Shown piece after piece: positions 10,930-22,590 of a stretch of DNA of 64,000 nucleotides. Under the pieces are notes generated by a model. It saw only the letters and a program-made list of their open reading frames with translations. It had not been told where the DNA came from and ran no database searches. The translations under genes were made by a program, and so were the position numbers. The stretch is from Sebastes aleutianus (taxonomy: Eukaryota > Chordata > Actinopteri > Perciformes > Sebastidae): positions 9,388,617-9,452,616 of the forward strand of contig CAKAKS010000013.1 of assembly GCA_916700875.1 (NCBI GenBank), in the 5' to 3' direction. Each line of letters starts with the position of its first letter. Position 1 is the stretch's first letter.

Positions 10930-11300
10930 CCAGGGGTGTCAAACTCAATTTCATCCTGGGCACATCAGCATTATGGTCGCCCTCAAAGGGCCGGTTGTAA
11001 CTGTAAGACTATATAAATATATCTACTGTTTATCATATCACATTATTGCCTCTGCATTCAATTATTATTAGTTTTAGTAGTAACTTAATTAATAACTAGC
11101 TCTGAAAGCAGAAGTCTAGGAGAAATGATTGCAAGCAGACATTGAAGTGTACAACTATTGTACACTATTGTACTATAATAACAAAAACACATGCTCGTGC
11201 ATCGATATATATGCACATACGTAGACACAAAACTACTGAATGTGGACACACACTCCCCTTTCTATGTGTTATTATAACATAGATCCCATGAATTTATGAG
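10930..11300. mobile_element. hAT (Charlie-like) transposon end
   Basis: Begins with CAGGGGTGTCAAACTCAA, which matches the widespread hAT-Charlie type terminal repeat, followed by an internal GGGCCGGTTGTAA. The opposite end is not visible, so this is a truncated copy. No transposase frame. Confidence 0.55.
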
Positions 11301-11492
11301 ATTAAGAAACCCTCATCATCACTCATCCATCAAAGATCAACATTTTCAAGTGAATCATAAAGTTCTTTTATTTTGGGTCGCAGTTGACCTATTTGTTTCT
11401 GGTCAGCCACTAAATATAAAACATAAATAAAAAAAAACCTTTACAGGATTAATATAATATAATATATATCAACTATAGTATTTCCACATTAC

Positions 11493-11570
11493 CTTGTTTC
11501 TCTTCTGTCGTAGCCTCCTACAGGACCAAAGTACGAGTCTCACCCGAGCAACAACCAACAGTGGAAGGGG
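11493..11570 (-). promoter_or_regulatory. U1 5' noncoding exon
   Basis: Minus-strand exon ending GAGAAACAAG|GTAATG (exon end 11493) and starting in the family segment GAGACTCGTACTTTGG. It lies 1.2 kb from the U1 signal exon, the same spacing as in U7. The upstream side is replaced by the palindromic element at 11570-11925, so the interferon-type motif seen in other copies is missing here. Confidence 0.5.
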
Positions 11571-11925
11571 AGGTGATCTGCTCTCTGCGGAGAGCGATGC
11601 CAGAGAGCAATGCCATGGCACGCCCTTCTCTGCCGCTGTCTGCATGCCATGGCATGAGGTGCCAAAGTAGTCATCCTTCCCGAGAATTTCATAAGCTGTG
11701 CACATACGAGAAATGCTCTGAGACATAATGTGAATATTCTGCGTCTGCATGCACTTATGCATTATGTCTCAGAGCATTTCTCGTATGTGCACAGCTTATG
11801 GAATTCTCGGGAAGACTACTTTTGTTCATGCCATGGCATGCAGACGCAGAGGACTGGAGCTCTCTTCATGGCATGGAGGGCGGAGAGCAGAGTGCGATGC
11901 CATGGCACGCCCTTCTCTGCCCCCG
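11570..11925. repeat. Long imperfect palindrome
   Basis: Two arms of about 150 bp meet near 11747. Inner arms 11683-11735 and 11759-11809 are near-perfect complements (CATTATGTCTCAGAGCATTT versus its reverse complement). Outer arms carry GCCATGGCATG and CGATGCCA...GCCATGGCACGCCCTTCTCTG on both sides. Overlapping open frames on both strands are a consequence of the inverted repeat. It may be a fold-back transposon. The sequence just after it (CCCCCGCACTTT...CACTCCAGTCCTCTCC) recurs inverted at 38414-38462, next to another CT/GA tract. Confidence 0.75.
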
Positions 11926-11959
11926 CACTTTATCTACACTTCTTCTCTCACTCCAGTCC

Positions 11960-12038
11960 TCTCCTCCTTCTCTCCCTCTCTCTCTCTCTCCCTCCCTCTC
12001 TCTCTCTCTCTCTCTCCCTCTCTCCCTCTCTCTCTCCC

Positions 12039-12076
<38 letters not shown>

Positions 12077-12078
12077 GC
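11960..12078. repeat. (CT)n microsatellite
   Basis: Nearly pure CT with occasional CCCT. It adjoins the palindrome at 11570-11925. Several long frames that cross it are artefacts. Confidence 0.95.
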
Positions 12079-12349
12079 TCTCTTCTTATCATTCTCCTGA
12101 GGAAGAGCTCTGCAGGTGTGCCTTGCTGGGGATTTCCATGGTGATGACTGAACTGTCCTTCTCTCTACTGCGTAGGGGATGTGTTGGCCAATCTTTACTG
12201 ATGCTGTCCTGGAGGTTAGGACAAATGAGACAGAAGTAGAATGAAAACATGAACCTTAATTTCAGGATCTCTCCTATCAAATGAAATGATCAGCATGCAT
12301 CTATAACAAAGCTGTGTGCAAAAAATGACCTTCCAAAAGAAAGCTCTCC

Positions 12350-13410
12350 TGTGGTCAACTTGCTCCAGGTAAGAGGTAAGGTGATCCGAGTCAGTGGGTA
12401 AGTTGAGTCATCGTGGGGTAAACTGAACATCTGAGTTTTTAAGTTTAAACCTCAGCATAAGTGTGTTAACAAACATGTTTCACAGGTATGAACTTGTGAG
12501 AACAAACCACCAGTGAGTTTCAAGACCATTGAACAATCAGAACAGTCATTCAATATTCCAGTCGTCAAAGTTGAAGGGGAATATGAACTGTTGCTCCCTC
12601 CTTGCAGTTCCTTCGTTGCCCTCCAGGCTCTCAACCAAGCCAACGTAATGGTAGCTCCTGCCTTTGGATGCAAAGTTTACTATGACAAAGTCACCAACTA
12701 ACAGATCTGAGATGTCTGATTCACTTCTCTCATCATTAGAACTCTCATGCTCAGAAGTGTCATCAAATGGGATGGGAACATCACTCTCCTCACAACTGCT
12801 GTGGTTTTCATCTTTGGAGTAAGGCCATAGAACTGTTCAGCCAGTTTCTAGATATGGTCTGCAAGCTCCTTCTCTACCTCCTCTGTGAAGACCCTCTTTG
12901 CCTCTGCTGTTCCACTGTAACCAACTGTTCTTACTTCCTTTATCTCCCTCTTCTATAAAGGTTAACATATAAAGAAATCAAACCAAGTTGTGTAACACTC
13001 AACGGTAATACCCTTTTATACTTCAGAGAATGAATTGAACTTAAGTGCCTTATGGGGGGTAAGTTGAGCCAGTAGCTCGGAATAACAGTAGAATATTAGT
13101 GAGCCTAGTTTAGCAGTTCAGGCTAATCTTTAGTGAAGTGATTCACATGGTTTTATACCTTAGTAAATCACCTACATGTGTAATATATATATTTAGACCT
13201 GGATACAGTCATTATTCCTGACATGCAGAACATTTACTTTGACAGGCAACAAACTGTTTTTGGTGTAAAAAAGTACTTCCTACTTCTCCCATGTGCTTCT
13301 CTCCATCACAGCAAGATAGAAATGATGGGTACTTCCTGAATTTATGGTCACATGACAAAACATATGCACAGTTGCCTAGATACAGGGGGTGGCTCATCTT
13401 ACCCCACTCT
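12350..13410 (-). mobile_element. Degenerate DNA transposon with transposase C-terminal relic
   Basis: GGGTAAGTTGAG-type motifs recur at about 12400, 12415 and 13055, and in complement (GGCTCATCTTACCCC) at about 13390-13405, marking element ends. On the minus strand 12960-12560 encodes an acidic stretch (CEESDVPIPFDDTSEHESS) followed by LLVGDFVIVNFASKG and YHYVGLVE, similar to the C-terminal part of fish DNA transposases. The frame is not complete. Family assignment uncertain. Confidence 0.45.
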
Positions 13411-13419
13411 CCCCTATAC

Positions 13420-13850
13420 ATGTATATATACACTATATAATATACAGAACACTCTATATACATGTATATATACACTATATAATATACAGAACACTATATA
13501 TACCTGTATATATACACTATATAATATACAGAACACTATATATACATGTACATATACACTAAATAATATACAGAATACTATATATACATGTATATATACA
13601 CTATATAATATACAGAACACTATATATACATGTATATATACACTATATAATATGCAGAACACTATATAGTTACTGGTCCAGTGAACTTTATCAGCCATTT
13701 CTAATCAATAATATATTCATCAAACCTCTAACAACAATATGAACAGCAGTCTTCATAAACACAATATAACCCTAATAATGATGATCACATGAATGATTAT
13801 AAAAATAAAAATGAATGATGATCACAATGTTAAAATAACAGTACTGAACT
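13420..13850 (-). repeat. 42-bp satellite with conserved flank, copy 1
   Basis: Six tandem units based on ACACTATATAATATACAGA and TACATGTATATAT at 13420-13670, followed by a unique flank (AGTGAACTTTATCAGCCATT, then AACAGCAGTCTTCATAAACA). The same array and flank occur at 60180-60560 (same orientation) and 48870-49420 (inverted). The unit is 14 codons long, so frames stay open on both strands; these are not genes. The shared flank suggests a mobile element that carries the satellite. Confidence 0.85.
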
Positions 13851-14300
13851 GGTAATGAAGTGATGTTTTTCCTCGTTGAAGGTCAGATAATCTTTATTAT
13901 CTGTTGATAGAGTGTTCCAGCAGCAGGAGGAGCTGTGGTATCTCTCTTTAACACACCACTGGAGAAGCAGTCTGTCACTGAATGAGATATTTAAAACGCA
14001 CAAAGGAAGCAGCGTCTTTTGTAGTCCATCTTCAGAACATTGTAGTTTCACCACAGCAGAATAACACCTGCTGCCGTCGCATCATTATTACAGAGCTTCT
14101 AGTGTAAGAGCAGTCAGTCTGAACTCCACAGTTGTCTTTTCCTGAGTCCTTCTGAATCCTCCTTCTCATCTTTCCTTGACCTCATGACGTTTTCCATCGA
14201 GGTCAAGGAGAAGTGGTTAGGAGAAGACGTTAGGACGTCATTTTTTGACTTTTCGAGGTACTTTTCCAGACGGAAGTCGAGCCATTTAGGCTTCATGCTC
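13846..14300 (-). repeat. Dispersed repeat, inverted partner of 29020-29450
   Basis: Shares the block with GAACATTGTAGTTTCACCAC, CAGTCTGTCACTGAATGAGA and GACCTCATGACGTTTTCC with the plus-oriented copy at 29020-29450. Both contain AAGAACGTC/GACGTC-rich segments. Noncoding, class unknown. Confidence 0.65.
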
Positions 14301-14349
14301 CACTGAGAGACTCTCTCATAAGAATGAATGGGACCACACCTCCAACACT

Positions 14350-14480
14350 GGATCCAGTAAGTGATGGGAAATCCAGCTCTTTTTAGTGAGCCGGTTCATT
14401 TGGCTCAGCTCACCAAGAAGATCCGGCTCTTTGGGCTCCCAAACGGCTCTTCGTTTTACTTCACTTCTGCCTTTTATAGT
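14350..14480. mobile_element. hAT-type transposon end
   Basis: AGTGATGGGAAATCCAGCTC followed by TTAGTGAGCCGGTTC and GGCTCTTTGGGCTCCCAAAC is characteristic of a common fish hAT terminal and subterminal region. No transposase seen between it and the minisatellite at 14655. Confidence 0.5.
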
Positions 14481-14654
14481 TCAGCCAAATTTAGCTTTAG
14501 CTGTTTTGACCTATGATTAGTATGTGTGCAGATATATCACTTAAATTATTCAATATAATTATACTAAACCTTATAAGGATTACCTTTCCAGAATACCATC
14601 ATTTTACATGCTGCTTCGTTTCCAAGTGTCACTCATCTTGTCTGCTATTCGTGC

Positions 14655-15010
14655 ACCACAACGCAACGCACCGCAACTCACCTCAGCGCACCGAAACGCA
14701 CCGTAACGCACCTCAGCGCACCTCAGCGCACCGCAACTCACCTCAGCACACCGCAACGCACCGCAACTCACCTCAGCGCACCGCAACTCACCTCAGCGCA
14801 CCGCACCTCAGCGCACCGCAACGCAACGCACCGCAACTCACCTCAGCGCACCGCAACTCACCTCAGCGCACCGCAACGCACCGTAATGCACCGTAACGCA
14901 CCGTAACGCTCCTCAGCGCACCGCAACTCACCTCAGCACACCGCAACACACCTCAGCGCACCGCACCTCACCTCAGCGCACCGCAACTCACCTCAACGCA
15001 CCGCTCAGCT
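14655..15010. repeat. CGCACC-based minisatellite
   Basis: Roughly 20-bp units alternating CGCACCGCAACTCACCTCAG with CGCACCGCAACG-type variants. Rich in CpG, unlike most of the window. Open frames of up to 127 codons over it are repeat artefacts. Confidence 0.9.
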
Positions 15011-17610
15011 CAGGCCTACCAATAGAAATAACATTGTGTCCACGTGACGGCACGAGACCCGGAACATCACCTTTAATATGTAATGAGGGAGAAGAGACAG
15101 AAGAGGCGTTCAGGGGTTTCAGCACCACGGACAGCTCACTAGAGGGCTTATGATGCATTCAAATACAGCTGGGAAATGACGAGTTTTTATCATTCAAATA
15201 GGAAAAAATACATTCAAACTGTTAAAACTTGTGTCCAAGTTGCATTAAATTGAACAGTTGTGAGTGTTACCATAATAATAATATGAAATAATGTGACTGC
15301 ATTGTCCCACAATGTGGCAGGAAGTGTAGAGTCTGCAGCCATGCATGCATGCTAATTTGCATACATGTTAAGACTGACTTCATTTGAGGTAGAAACAGTT
15401 TTCCTCTCCTCACCTCTCCAGGTGAGGGTTCTGTTGCTATGGCAACAATCTGTTGGATCAGCTAACTGTTTCAACTGCTTATCCATGACTTTTGTGGATT
15501 CTTGTATCATATTCTAACTGAATTGTTTCTGAACATCTTCTAACGACTGATGGATTTATGCTGTTAACCTATTTTCTGTTATTTTTTCTCATTGTTGCTG
15601 TTGCAGCCGCCATTTTTTGTGTCTTATTTCACCCATAATGCATTGCGCTAGAGGTTATCCAAGTCAGTCTTACATTAGTCACTCATAGCAAAGCTTTATG
15701 CAACAGGTACATTCTTGTCTATAGCAAGACTGACTAAAAGTTATATTTAAGACTAAGACTAAAGGTCCTTTTTTATGCACCTGGCCCCAGGTGTAATGTT
15801 TACCATGACCAACAGTTGCAGTAAACTAAGCACAGCTGAGGCTGTTGGGTATGTTGTTAGTTCTGCAGGTATTTGGTCATAAACCAAATGTTCATGTCGA
15901 TCCGTCCAATTGTTGTTGACATATTTCATTCTGGAGGAAAATTGTACACACCATGAATATTGCTACATATACTATTTATTGAGACTTTGACTATCTATGA
16001 CATGTAAATCTACATGCTGACACAACCAAAACACAGCTGCACAACTGGATGGTTACATCATGAACATGAAACATGTTAATCTGACATTTTCGTGGTTTCT
16101 GGAAAAGTTTCCAGCAGACTAAGAGGTGATTGTGTGTTTCTGTCGCCGCCCGATGGCCAATTAAAGCTATTACGGAAATAAGTAATACCATAATAATTTA
16201 TTTATGAAACACTTTTCAAAAACAAGTTAAGTTAAATGGACTGTTTGTAAGAATCAGAAATGTCTTGTTAACAGCTTCACCTGTGTCAGTTAAGTCAACT
16301 AAAGTCAGCGTCCTGTTGCTCGTGCTTGTGCTCGCTCTACATAGACATGAAGGAGCATCGCTCAACACAGTGAGGAGGCACAGGTCAGCTAAAAGCACAA
16401 TATCACTCTATATTTCAGCTGCTTGGCAGTAATGTTAGCTGACCAGACGAAGGTCTCTCCATGAATCACTGCTGATCCTAGTGTTGGCTTTTTCGAAAAG
16501 CGGGTCGGTGCCGAGGCTGAAGCAGGAAGAGAAACGTTATCGTCTCCCGACTGCGCCCGCAGGGAGACAACGGTACGCATGCACGTGAGGTGGAGCGAGC
16601 CGAGTGAAACCACGTACAGATCAGCTGTGAGCTCCAGATCAGACTGGAGACGTAACCACTTCATAGATGGGTTAGTTGTTATCTTCCTACATTTGTAGCC
16701 TACTTTATAAACAGAAAACACACGTTTTATATTGTGATATTTACTGGAAATAACATACGATATAGCCAACAGCAAGTTATCTAGTGATCTTCTCCAGCCA
16801 ACTGCCACCTTATTATGGTTTCTGTAGTGAAATGAGGAGGTACTGGAGGCTACAGATAACTCCTCAGTAGTGAAATGAGTGTGCACACAGACAGGTGCCG
16901 AGATAAACAGACAGTTAAACAACACATTAATCTAACAGTCTGACTGATTTCTTCAGAACTATAATTTAAGTTAATAAAGACTAAATGTGGATGTTTCTCT
17001 CACCAGTTGTTGTCCCTGTTCAGCCTGCTGTATAACATTAGTCCATTGTTTTATTCCACAATACTGAACAGAATAATCCAAACAGGTAGAAGAAGTAAGA
17101 TGTGAGAGGAGCACAGGATGCTTTTTACTCTCTTGGTCCTAATTGTGCTTTAATGCACCAGGTTTGTAGGTCTACTTTCTCTCTTTTGTTTTCTATTGAG
17201 CTAGATTAAATAAACACACACTAACGTTTAACAGGAGCAGATCAAAACGAGACTTCTTACTGTCATATTGTAGTGACGGCTCATATTTCCCAGAGTTTCC
17301 ATAGTTGTCTCTTTGTGCTGTGTGTTCGTGTTTTATTTGAACCATTAGTGAGGTGGCTGTTATATTTTTTGACAGGTAGCTCGTATTAAAGTTTCACTAG
17401 TGAACTTTATTACATATAACTGTGAGCGTCAATGCCTGTGCTGAAAGTGTCAGTAATCAAGTTAATATTTTCATTTACATCCAGAACAACTGTCCCGGTT
17501 TTCTCGGCTCAGTTTATCTAAACTAATCAGCCGTTCCTCTCAATGTGAGTGACAGGAAAAAATAGGAACCGTGTATCCGATAGAAGTTCAGACAAAACGT
17601 CAAGCCGCGC
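15011..17610. other. Intergenic region with no supported gene
   Basis: No family exon, no transposase or reverse-transcriptase motif recognised. Short frames on the minus strand at 16216-16925 show no domain. A perfect octamer ATTTGCAT sits at 15355-15362 beside ATGCATGCATGC. 16490-16640 is comparatively CpG-rich. Confidence 0.5.
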
Positions 17611-17611
17611 T

Positions 17612-17705
17612 GCGCAGCGCCGTGTTGCTGTGCGGCGGCGTGTTGCTGTGCGGCGTCGTGTTGCTGTGCGGCGCCGTGTTGCTGTGCAGCGCCGTGTTGC
17701 TCGCG
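17612..17705. repeat. GC-rich 18-bp minisatellite
   Basis: About five units of GCCGTGTTGCTGTGCGGC with single-base changes. It is open in several frames on both strands, which explains the overlapping arginine- or leucine-rich frames here. Confidence 0.9.
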
Positions 17706-18224
17706 GCCAGTTCGCCTCCAATAGAAAACAATGTAATCAAGTCCAAGTACATGTCCTAGTTGTTTCCTAAATGCAAAACTATCACTGTTTTGTGCTTTAT
17801 TTTGCATTGCTATGTTAAGTCCTTCCATTACCAAACTGAATGACTTAATTTTACTAATAGCTTAGCTGTTATTTCAGTTTAGTTTTTTGTCAGGAGAGAA
17901 TTCAGCTGAGCACAGTGACCTTTTTGGACGGGCCTGGACCCCCATGGCCCGCCTCTAACGCCACGTGGCGACTGCTTTACCTGTTGTTTTTTTATTTCGG
18001 GTCCATGTTAACAGGTTAGACTATTAACACTGCCCGGTTCTCAGGTACGTCTCTTCTAGAGAATCAGAGTATCAGGAAACAATATTATGTTTCATGAAAG
18101 AAATAAACTGACAGAGGGGCGTATTCATACTGTCACTTTATGCGCACAGATGCATACACGTGCTGTTATGTCCACAAAAAGAGGTTATAAACTAACACCG
18201 TGGCTGCAGCTCCTAATTGCATCC

Positions 18225-19115
18225 CCGTTTCCCTCACTTGCATCTCATCCTTGCGTCTTAGTCCCTCCCACCAGGGAAGCATGGAGAGACGCAAGGAAAC
18301 CATGCGAGGACAGAGGAAACGAGGAAATATGTTTTAAGAGACATTAGACGTCGTTTCCTCTGAAGCGTCACGTGAAGCGACGTCCGTTTCTGATGACAGC
18401 AGCAGCTGATCACATCTGGATCAGCTGTCAGTCAGCTTTAACAGCTGATTGTGTCTGAACTGATCTAATACTAATAAAGACAAGTGCAAGTTGTAGTCTG
18501 TATTCATACTGTGGACTGAGTCCTGCTTAGAGGACCAGGAACCATCTCTACTGGATCAATAACTTTATATTATTTATTCATTATTAGCGTCTGTAGTTAT
18601 TGATATTCTGATTGTGAATTCATTATTTAATAACCCAGAATATGACTATGGTGTCTTTTGAACACTGGACATTATTTATTAGGCTAAAGGGAAAATGTAA
18701 ATGATGTAACTCATATCAAACCCGACATTCAGGAATGATCAGCCTCATGTGACTGAATGGAAATGATGATAATGATGTAAAAGGTGTTTGTTGCTGACAG
18801 ACAGACTCTCCTTCTCTCTGACTTTAATAGTATCATTTATAAAAGTTAACGGGGAAATAACAGATCATGAAAATAAAAAACATTGTAATAAATGCAGAAA
18901 GTTATTCTAAGTCTGTTTGTCAGGTTTTATAAAGCTCTTTCAGTGACAGACTGCTTCACTGAAGGAAGAAGCAGAGATACTGCAGGTCCTTCTGCTGCTG
19001 TTCAGAGCTTCAGTTAACACACATTATAACTAGATGGTGAATCAGAAGACAACTAAAATATAAAACCTTTAATCTGTGATCTGTCTTCACTCCGGTATAA
19101 AACTCAGTGATGTTG
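18225..19115. repeat. Segmental duplication (partner of 2395-3417) including block X copy 3
   Basis: Starts with the CCTC/GAGG element (18225-18335), continues with the TCACGTGAAGCG region and one copy of the 42-bp unit, and ends with block X (18822-19115). The last base of the block directly precedes the U2 3' flank (TCTATTTAGGCTACTGCC). Confidence 0.8.
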
Positions 19116-19263
19116 TCTATTTAGGCTACTGCCTTACACATACAACATAGTTCAACATTTTATAAAGCTAAAGCTGCTGTGTGTTCTATATTTACACTGT
19201 ATCCCAAAAACATGCATCATTCTGTGACATTTTCTGTTTTTGCACACATTGATGATGTCACTA

Positions 19264-20605
19264 TCATCTCCTCTCTCTGTCCTGATGTAAGCTGTTGCTG
19301 TAAGCTGTAAACTCCTCCAGGTTACATGGACACATAGGCTTACAATTAAATTTAAGAAGGTAGGTAAAGTAGAATGCAACACAGCAAAACAGTACAGCTG
19401 CTAGTCCCAGTCCAACGATCCTTCCCCAACTCTCTGGTGGTGGTCCCATTCCTGGTCTCTCTGGTTGTGGTCCCATTCCTGGTCTCTCTGGTTGTGGTCT
19501 CAATCTTAGTATCGCTGGATGTAGTCCCATTCCTGGTATCACTAGTGGTGGTCTCATTCTTCGTATCTCTGGTGGTAGTCTCATTCTTGGTGGTGGTCTC
19601 CCTCTTTGTCTCAGAGATTTGGGCTCATCAGCAGCTGCTGTAAAGGACAGAAAATAAAATGTGTCTGATTGTCTGAAGTGGAACCATTTTACTGAAACAG
19701 GAAACTAAATAAATCCAGCAGACTGACAAAAGAAAGACTAAATATGATCCTAGTCTTCATCAGCGGTAGCCATGACGTACGTTTTACTGCGTCTGGTAGT
19801 CGCTTTCAGTCCAAAATGGCGGAAGCGTAGCTCTGCTGCTGGGAGCTGACGTTGTAATGGAACGACCAGTTGACTTTCACTTCTTAGTAATATGTGTTCT
19901 TTGGTACAGCTCCAGCAGGGATGAAGCTGAGACTACTTTATACTAACCAGTATGACCCCTGCAGCATGCTAACATGCTAAACTAAGATGTGTTTAGCACT
20001 AGCAGGGCTGTAGACTCTTAGTCTGGTTTCACTGACTGACTTCTACTGAATCAACTCACCTGTGACCTTGAGGTGACACATCTCAGAGCTCCTACCATCA
20101 TCTGTCTGCACGTCACACATGTACCGACCAGAGTCATTAATCCTGAGTCTGGACATGTTAAATCTGATTCGTCCGTCTCTGAGGACGTCTTTGTCCCACC
20201 GGACTCGTCCTGTAAACTGTTCATCCTGAAACTCTGGGACCTCAACACCGTTAATGAGATGAAACAGGACTGAGGCCTTGAGCTCAGTAAACAGGTAACA
20301 GAGGATATAAAGTGAGTAGAGGGAACTGTGGGGTCTGGTTGTGAACATCCACTCCAGTGTGATGTTGTGGTTCTCCTCTGCCTGATAGAAGCGATATTTC
20401 GCATACACTTCAAATGCTCCTGTAGAGGAGACAGAGAGGGAAAGTGAGCAGCAGACAAACTGACAACTTGAACATGTCAAACTCCATCTAGAGATGTTTG
20501 TCTGAAAGTGTATTTAGTGTTTGTGGATAATAAAGTGAAGGTCAACTAACCAGAGACACAGGAGGTCAGACTGAGGAGCAGCAGGATGCTGCAGATCATC
20601 TTCAT
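19264..20605 (-). CDS. U2: single V-set Ig membrane protein with long stalk and short Cys-rich tail
   Basis: Exons (minus): 20605-20551 signal peptide, 20419-20060 V domain, 19637-19264 stalk, helix and tail; total 789 nt, 262 aa. The V domain reads LEWMF (Trp at the B-strand Cys site), YILCYLF (Cys in strand C), DSGRYMCDV and EMCHL. It is the most diverged V domain here (EVYAKYRFY at the N terminus, PHSSLYSL loop). The stalk is expanded to about 70 residues by imperfect copies of the RPQPERPGM type unit. The helix is about residues 212-232 (IVGLGLAAVLFCCVAFYFTYL), followed by a short tail (KFNCKPMCPCN, then EEFTAYSN) ending in RERR and TGA. That tail is out of frame with the type-2 tail of U3/U5 near its end, so an indel shortened it. 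All splice sites are intact. Likely a surface protein; expression unproven. Confidence 0.75.
19638..20059 (-). other. U2 intron 3 with conserved YY1/ETS-like motif
   Basis: Conserved intron type shared with U3, U5, U7, U8 and U9. Contains CCAAAATGGCGGAAGCG at 19811-19827 (plus strand), a combination resembling a YY1 site (AAAATGGCGG) overlapping an ETS core (CGGAAG). May be a transposon-derived insertion inherited by these units. Confidence 0.6.
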
Positions 20606-20852
20606 CCTGTGAGAGGAGACAGAAACACATCAGATACAAGTTCAGTTATTACAGGTAGAACAGAGACAATCTACAGTCTGTCTTTAGTCCTCACAGGACT
20701 TCTTCCTCTGTGCTACTGATTACACATGACTGACCAGTGGACTGACACCAAGACAGGAACACTAATGTACTTCTGACACAAGATGGAGCCACTTTAGTAG
20801 ATTACATTTTTACAACTGAGGAAGAACAGGAAGTATGATCTGCTTTGAGATC

Positions 20853-22590
20853 AGGCTGTATTCATACTATACTAGTAATACGTACTGATTTGGCCAAAAT
20901 ATAGTATGTAGTATGCAGTATGTGTACAGAGAATTGATTTCAAAATACTGCTGCTGGTTTACAAAGCACTAAATGGTTTAGGGCCAAAATATATTTCTGA
21001 TCTTCTGCTGTGTTATGAACCATCCAGACCTCTCAGGTCATCTGGATCAGGTCTGCTTAGTGTCCCCAGAGTCTCAACTAAACATGCAGAAGCAGCCTTC
21101 AGTTTTTATGCATCAAATATCTGGAACAAGCTCCCAGAAACCTGCAGGACCTCTACAACTCTGAGTTCTTTTAAAACAAAGCTTAAAACGTTCCTGTTTG
21201 CTGCTGCCTTTAATTAAACCAGATAATGATCTGATACTGCACTAGAGCTTTTACTCTTTTGTGTTTGATTCTATTTTAGCTTCTATCCTAGCTTTTATTT
21301 TTAGCTTGTTTTTATTTTCTAATCTTTAATGTTTTAATGTTTTTATGTTTTTATAACTGTTTTAATTATGTCTTAATGTTCTTTTGCACTTTGTCGCAAT
21401 GTTCTTGAATGTTTCTGTAAAGCACTTTGATTTGCCCTGTTGTTGAAACGTGCTATACAAATAAAGCTGCCTTGCCTTGCGAACAAAAGCAAAATCCACA
21501 GTATGCCAAAAATACCTGGATGACGTACTGATTTGGAAAAATTCTCCAGTATGCATCAGACCAGTCTACCTCACCTACTGTATCCTACAAAGCAAAGCGC
21601 TGGAACAGTACAGTCTAAGGTTACAACAACAGCAGCCAAAAGCTGCTGTTTTTTACGTTTTTTGTAGCCATTTCATCACTAAATTCACTTCTGAAAGTTT
21701 GTTAGGCGAGAAATCAACTGTGTAGATTATTAATATCGGCAGTTTTACGAAGTTAGATGGCGAATCGAACATTTGTTCCACCGTTGTCGGAGTTTAGAAG
21801 CTCCACAGAATACCGTGACAGCCAGCGAGCGCCTGCCCGGGTCGCTGCCAGCAAGCCGGGTAGTCACGCTCAGAGACCGCTATGAGCTGCTGGAGCTCAC
21901 TCCGGTCTCGTAGACAAGAGGCTTTTATTTCCTTGTTGACGGATAGTTTGTTTAAATATCACAACACAGATGTCCATTATAAATTAACAGGAACCTGTGT
22001 TTATCTGCCTTTTTGGAGTTAAAAAGCTCCACAATCGCCCGCGGGCGTAGCTCGCTGGAGAGCCGGCCAGTGGCGCTCACAGAGCGGCTACAGAGCAGCA
22101 GAGTGGCGAGGGAAGAGGAGAGAGAAGAGGAGAGGAAAGAGCAGCCTCTGACGGAGCAGAGAGATACCTGCTGAGACAACATGACCCTTCTTAACATTTC
22201 TCTAATATCTGTAAAGAGATCAGTCCACTGTTCTGTTTCTGTAAGTGAAAAAGCAGTTTGAGTAACATAAATGTTGTGGATGAATATTTTATATTTCCCG
22301 TCTCCCCTCGTTGATGATACTGTTTGTCTTATTTCACTATGAGCTGTTAGAATAAATAGTTTAAACCTGCAGTATCTTATAAAGTAAACAAGCAGAACAT
22401 AAACAACAAATCAAACTTGTATTTTGATAATATTGTAATAGTGCTACGAGTTAGTTTTTTTGTCCAGTGCTTTAAGAGCTGGTTTAAAGGCTAAAGGCTC
22501 GTCTAGCATACTACAAATACATCACTTTAACTGTCACATACTGCATACTACTGAGTATGTAGTATGCGGTTTCGAATACAGCCTCACACT
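20853..22590. mobile_element. Inverted-repeat DNA element upstream of U2, carrying a nested LINE end
   Basis: Left end AGGCTGTATTCATACTATAC pairs with right end GTATGCGGTTTCGAATACAGCCT, and both ends contain TAGTATGTAGTATGC-type subterminal repeats. Comparison with U1 shows that it interrupts the conserved upstream region between TGCTTTGAGATC and ACACTCTCACC. No transposase recognised; 21760-22200 is CpG-rich. Probably non-autonomous. Confidence 0.6.
20927..21482 (+). mobile_element. L2/Maui-type LINE 3' end
   Basis: The frame starting at the AGAATTGATTTC near 20933 is open and encodes the C-terminal end of an L2-like reverse transcriptase: RIDFKILLLVYKALNGLGPK, then YISDLLLCY, EPSRPLRSS, SVPRVSTKHAEAAFSFYA, IWNKLPETCR and FLFAAAFN with a stop. 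It is followed by a noncoding tail ending AATAAAGCTGCCTTGCCTTG. 5'-truncated copy nested in the inverted-repeat element at 20853-22590. Confidence 0.85.

Noticed and set aside
14655..15010. Regular spaced repeats that could suggest a CRISPR array
   Set aside because: Eukaryotic context, degenerate contiguous units, no unique spacers and no cas genes.
16216..16925. Adjacent minus-strand frames of 60 and 178 codons
   Set aside because: No recognisable domain, no conservation with any other part of the window, and no clear splice partners.
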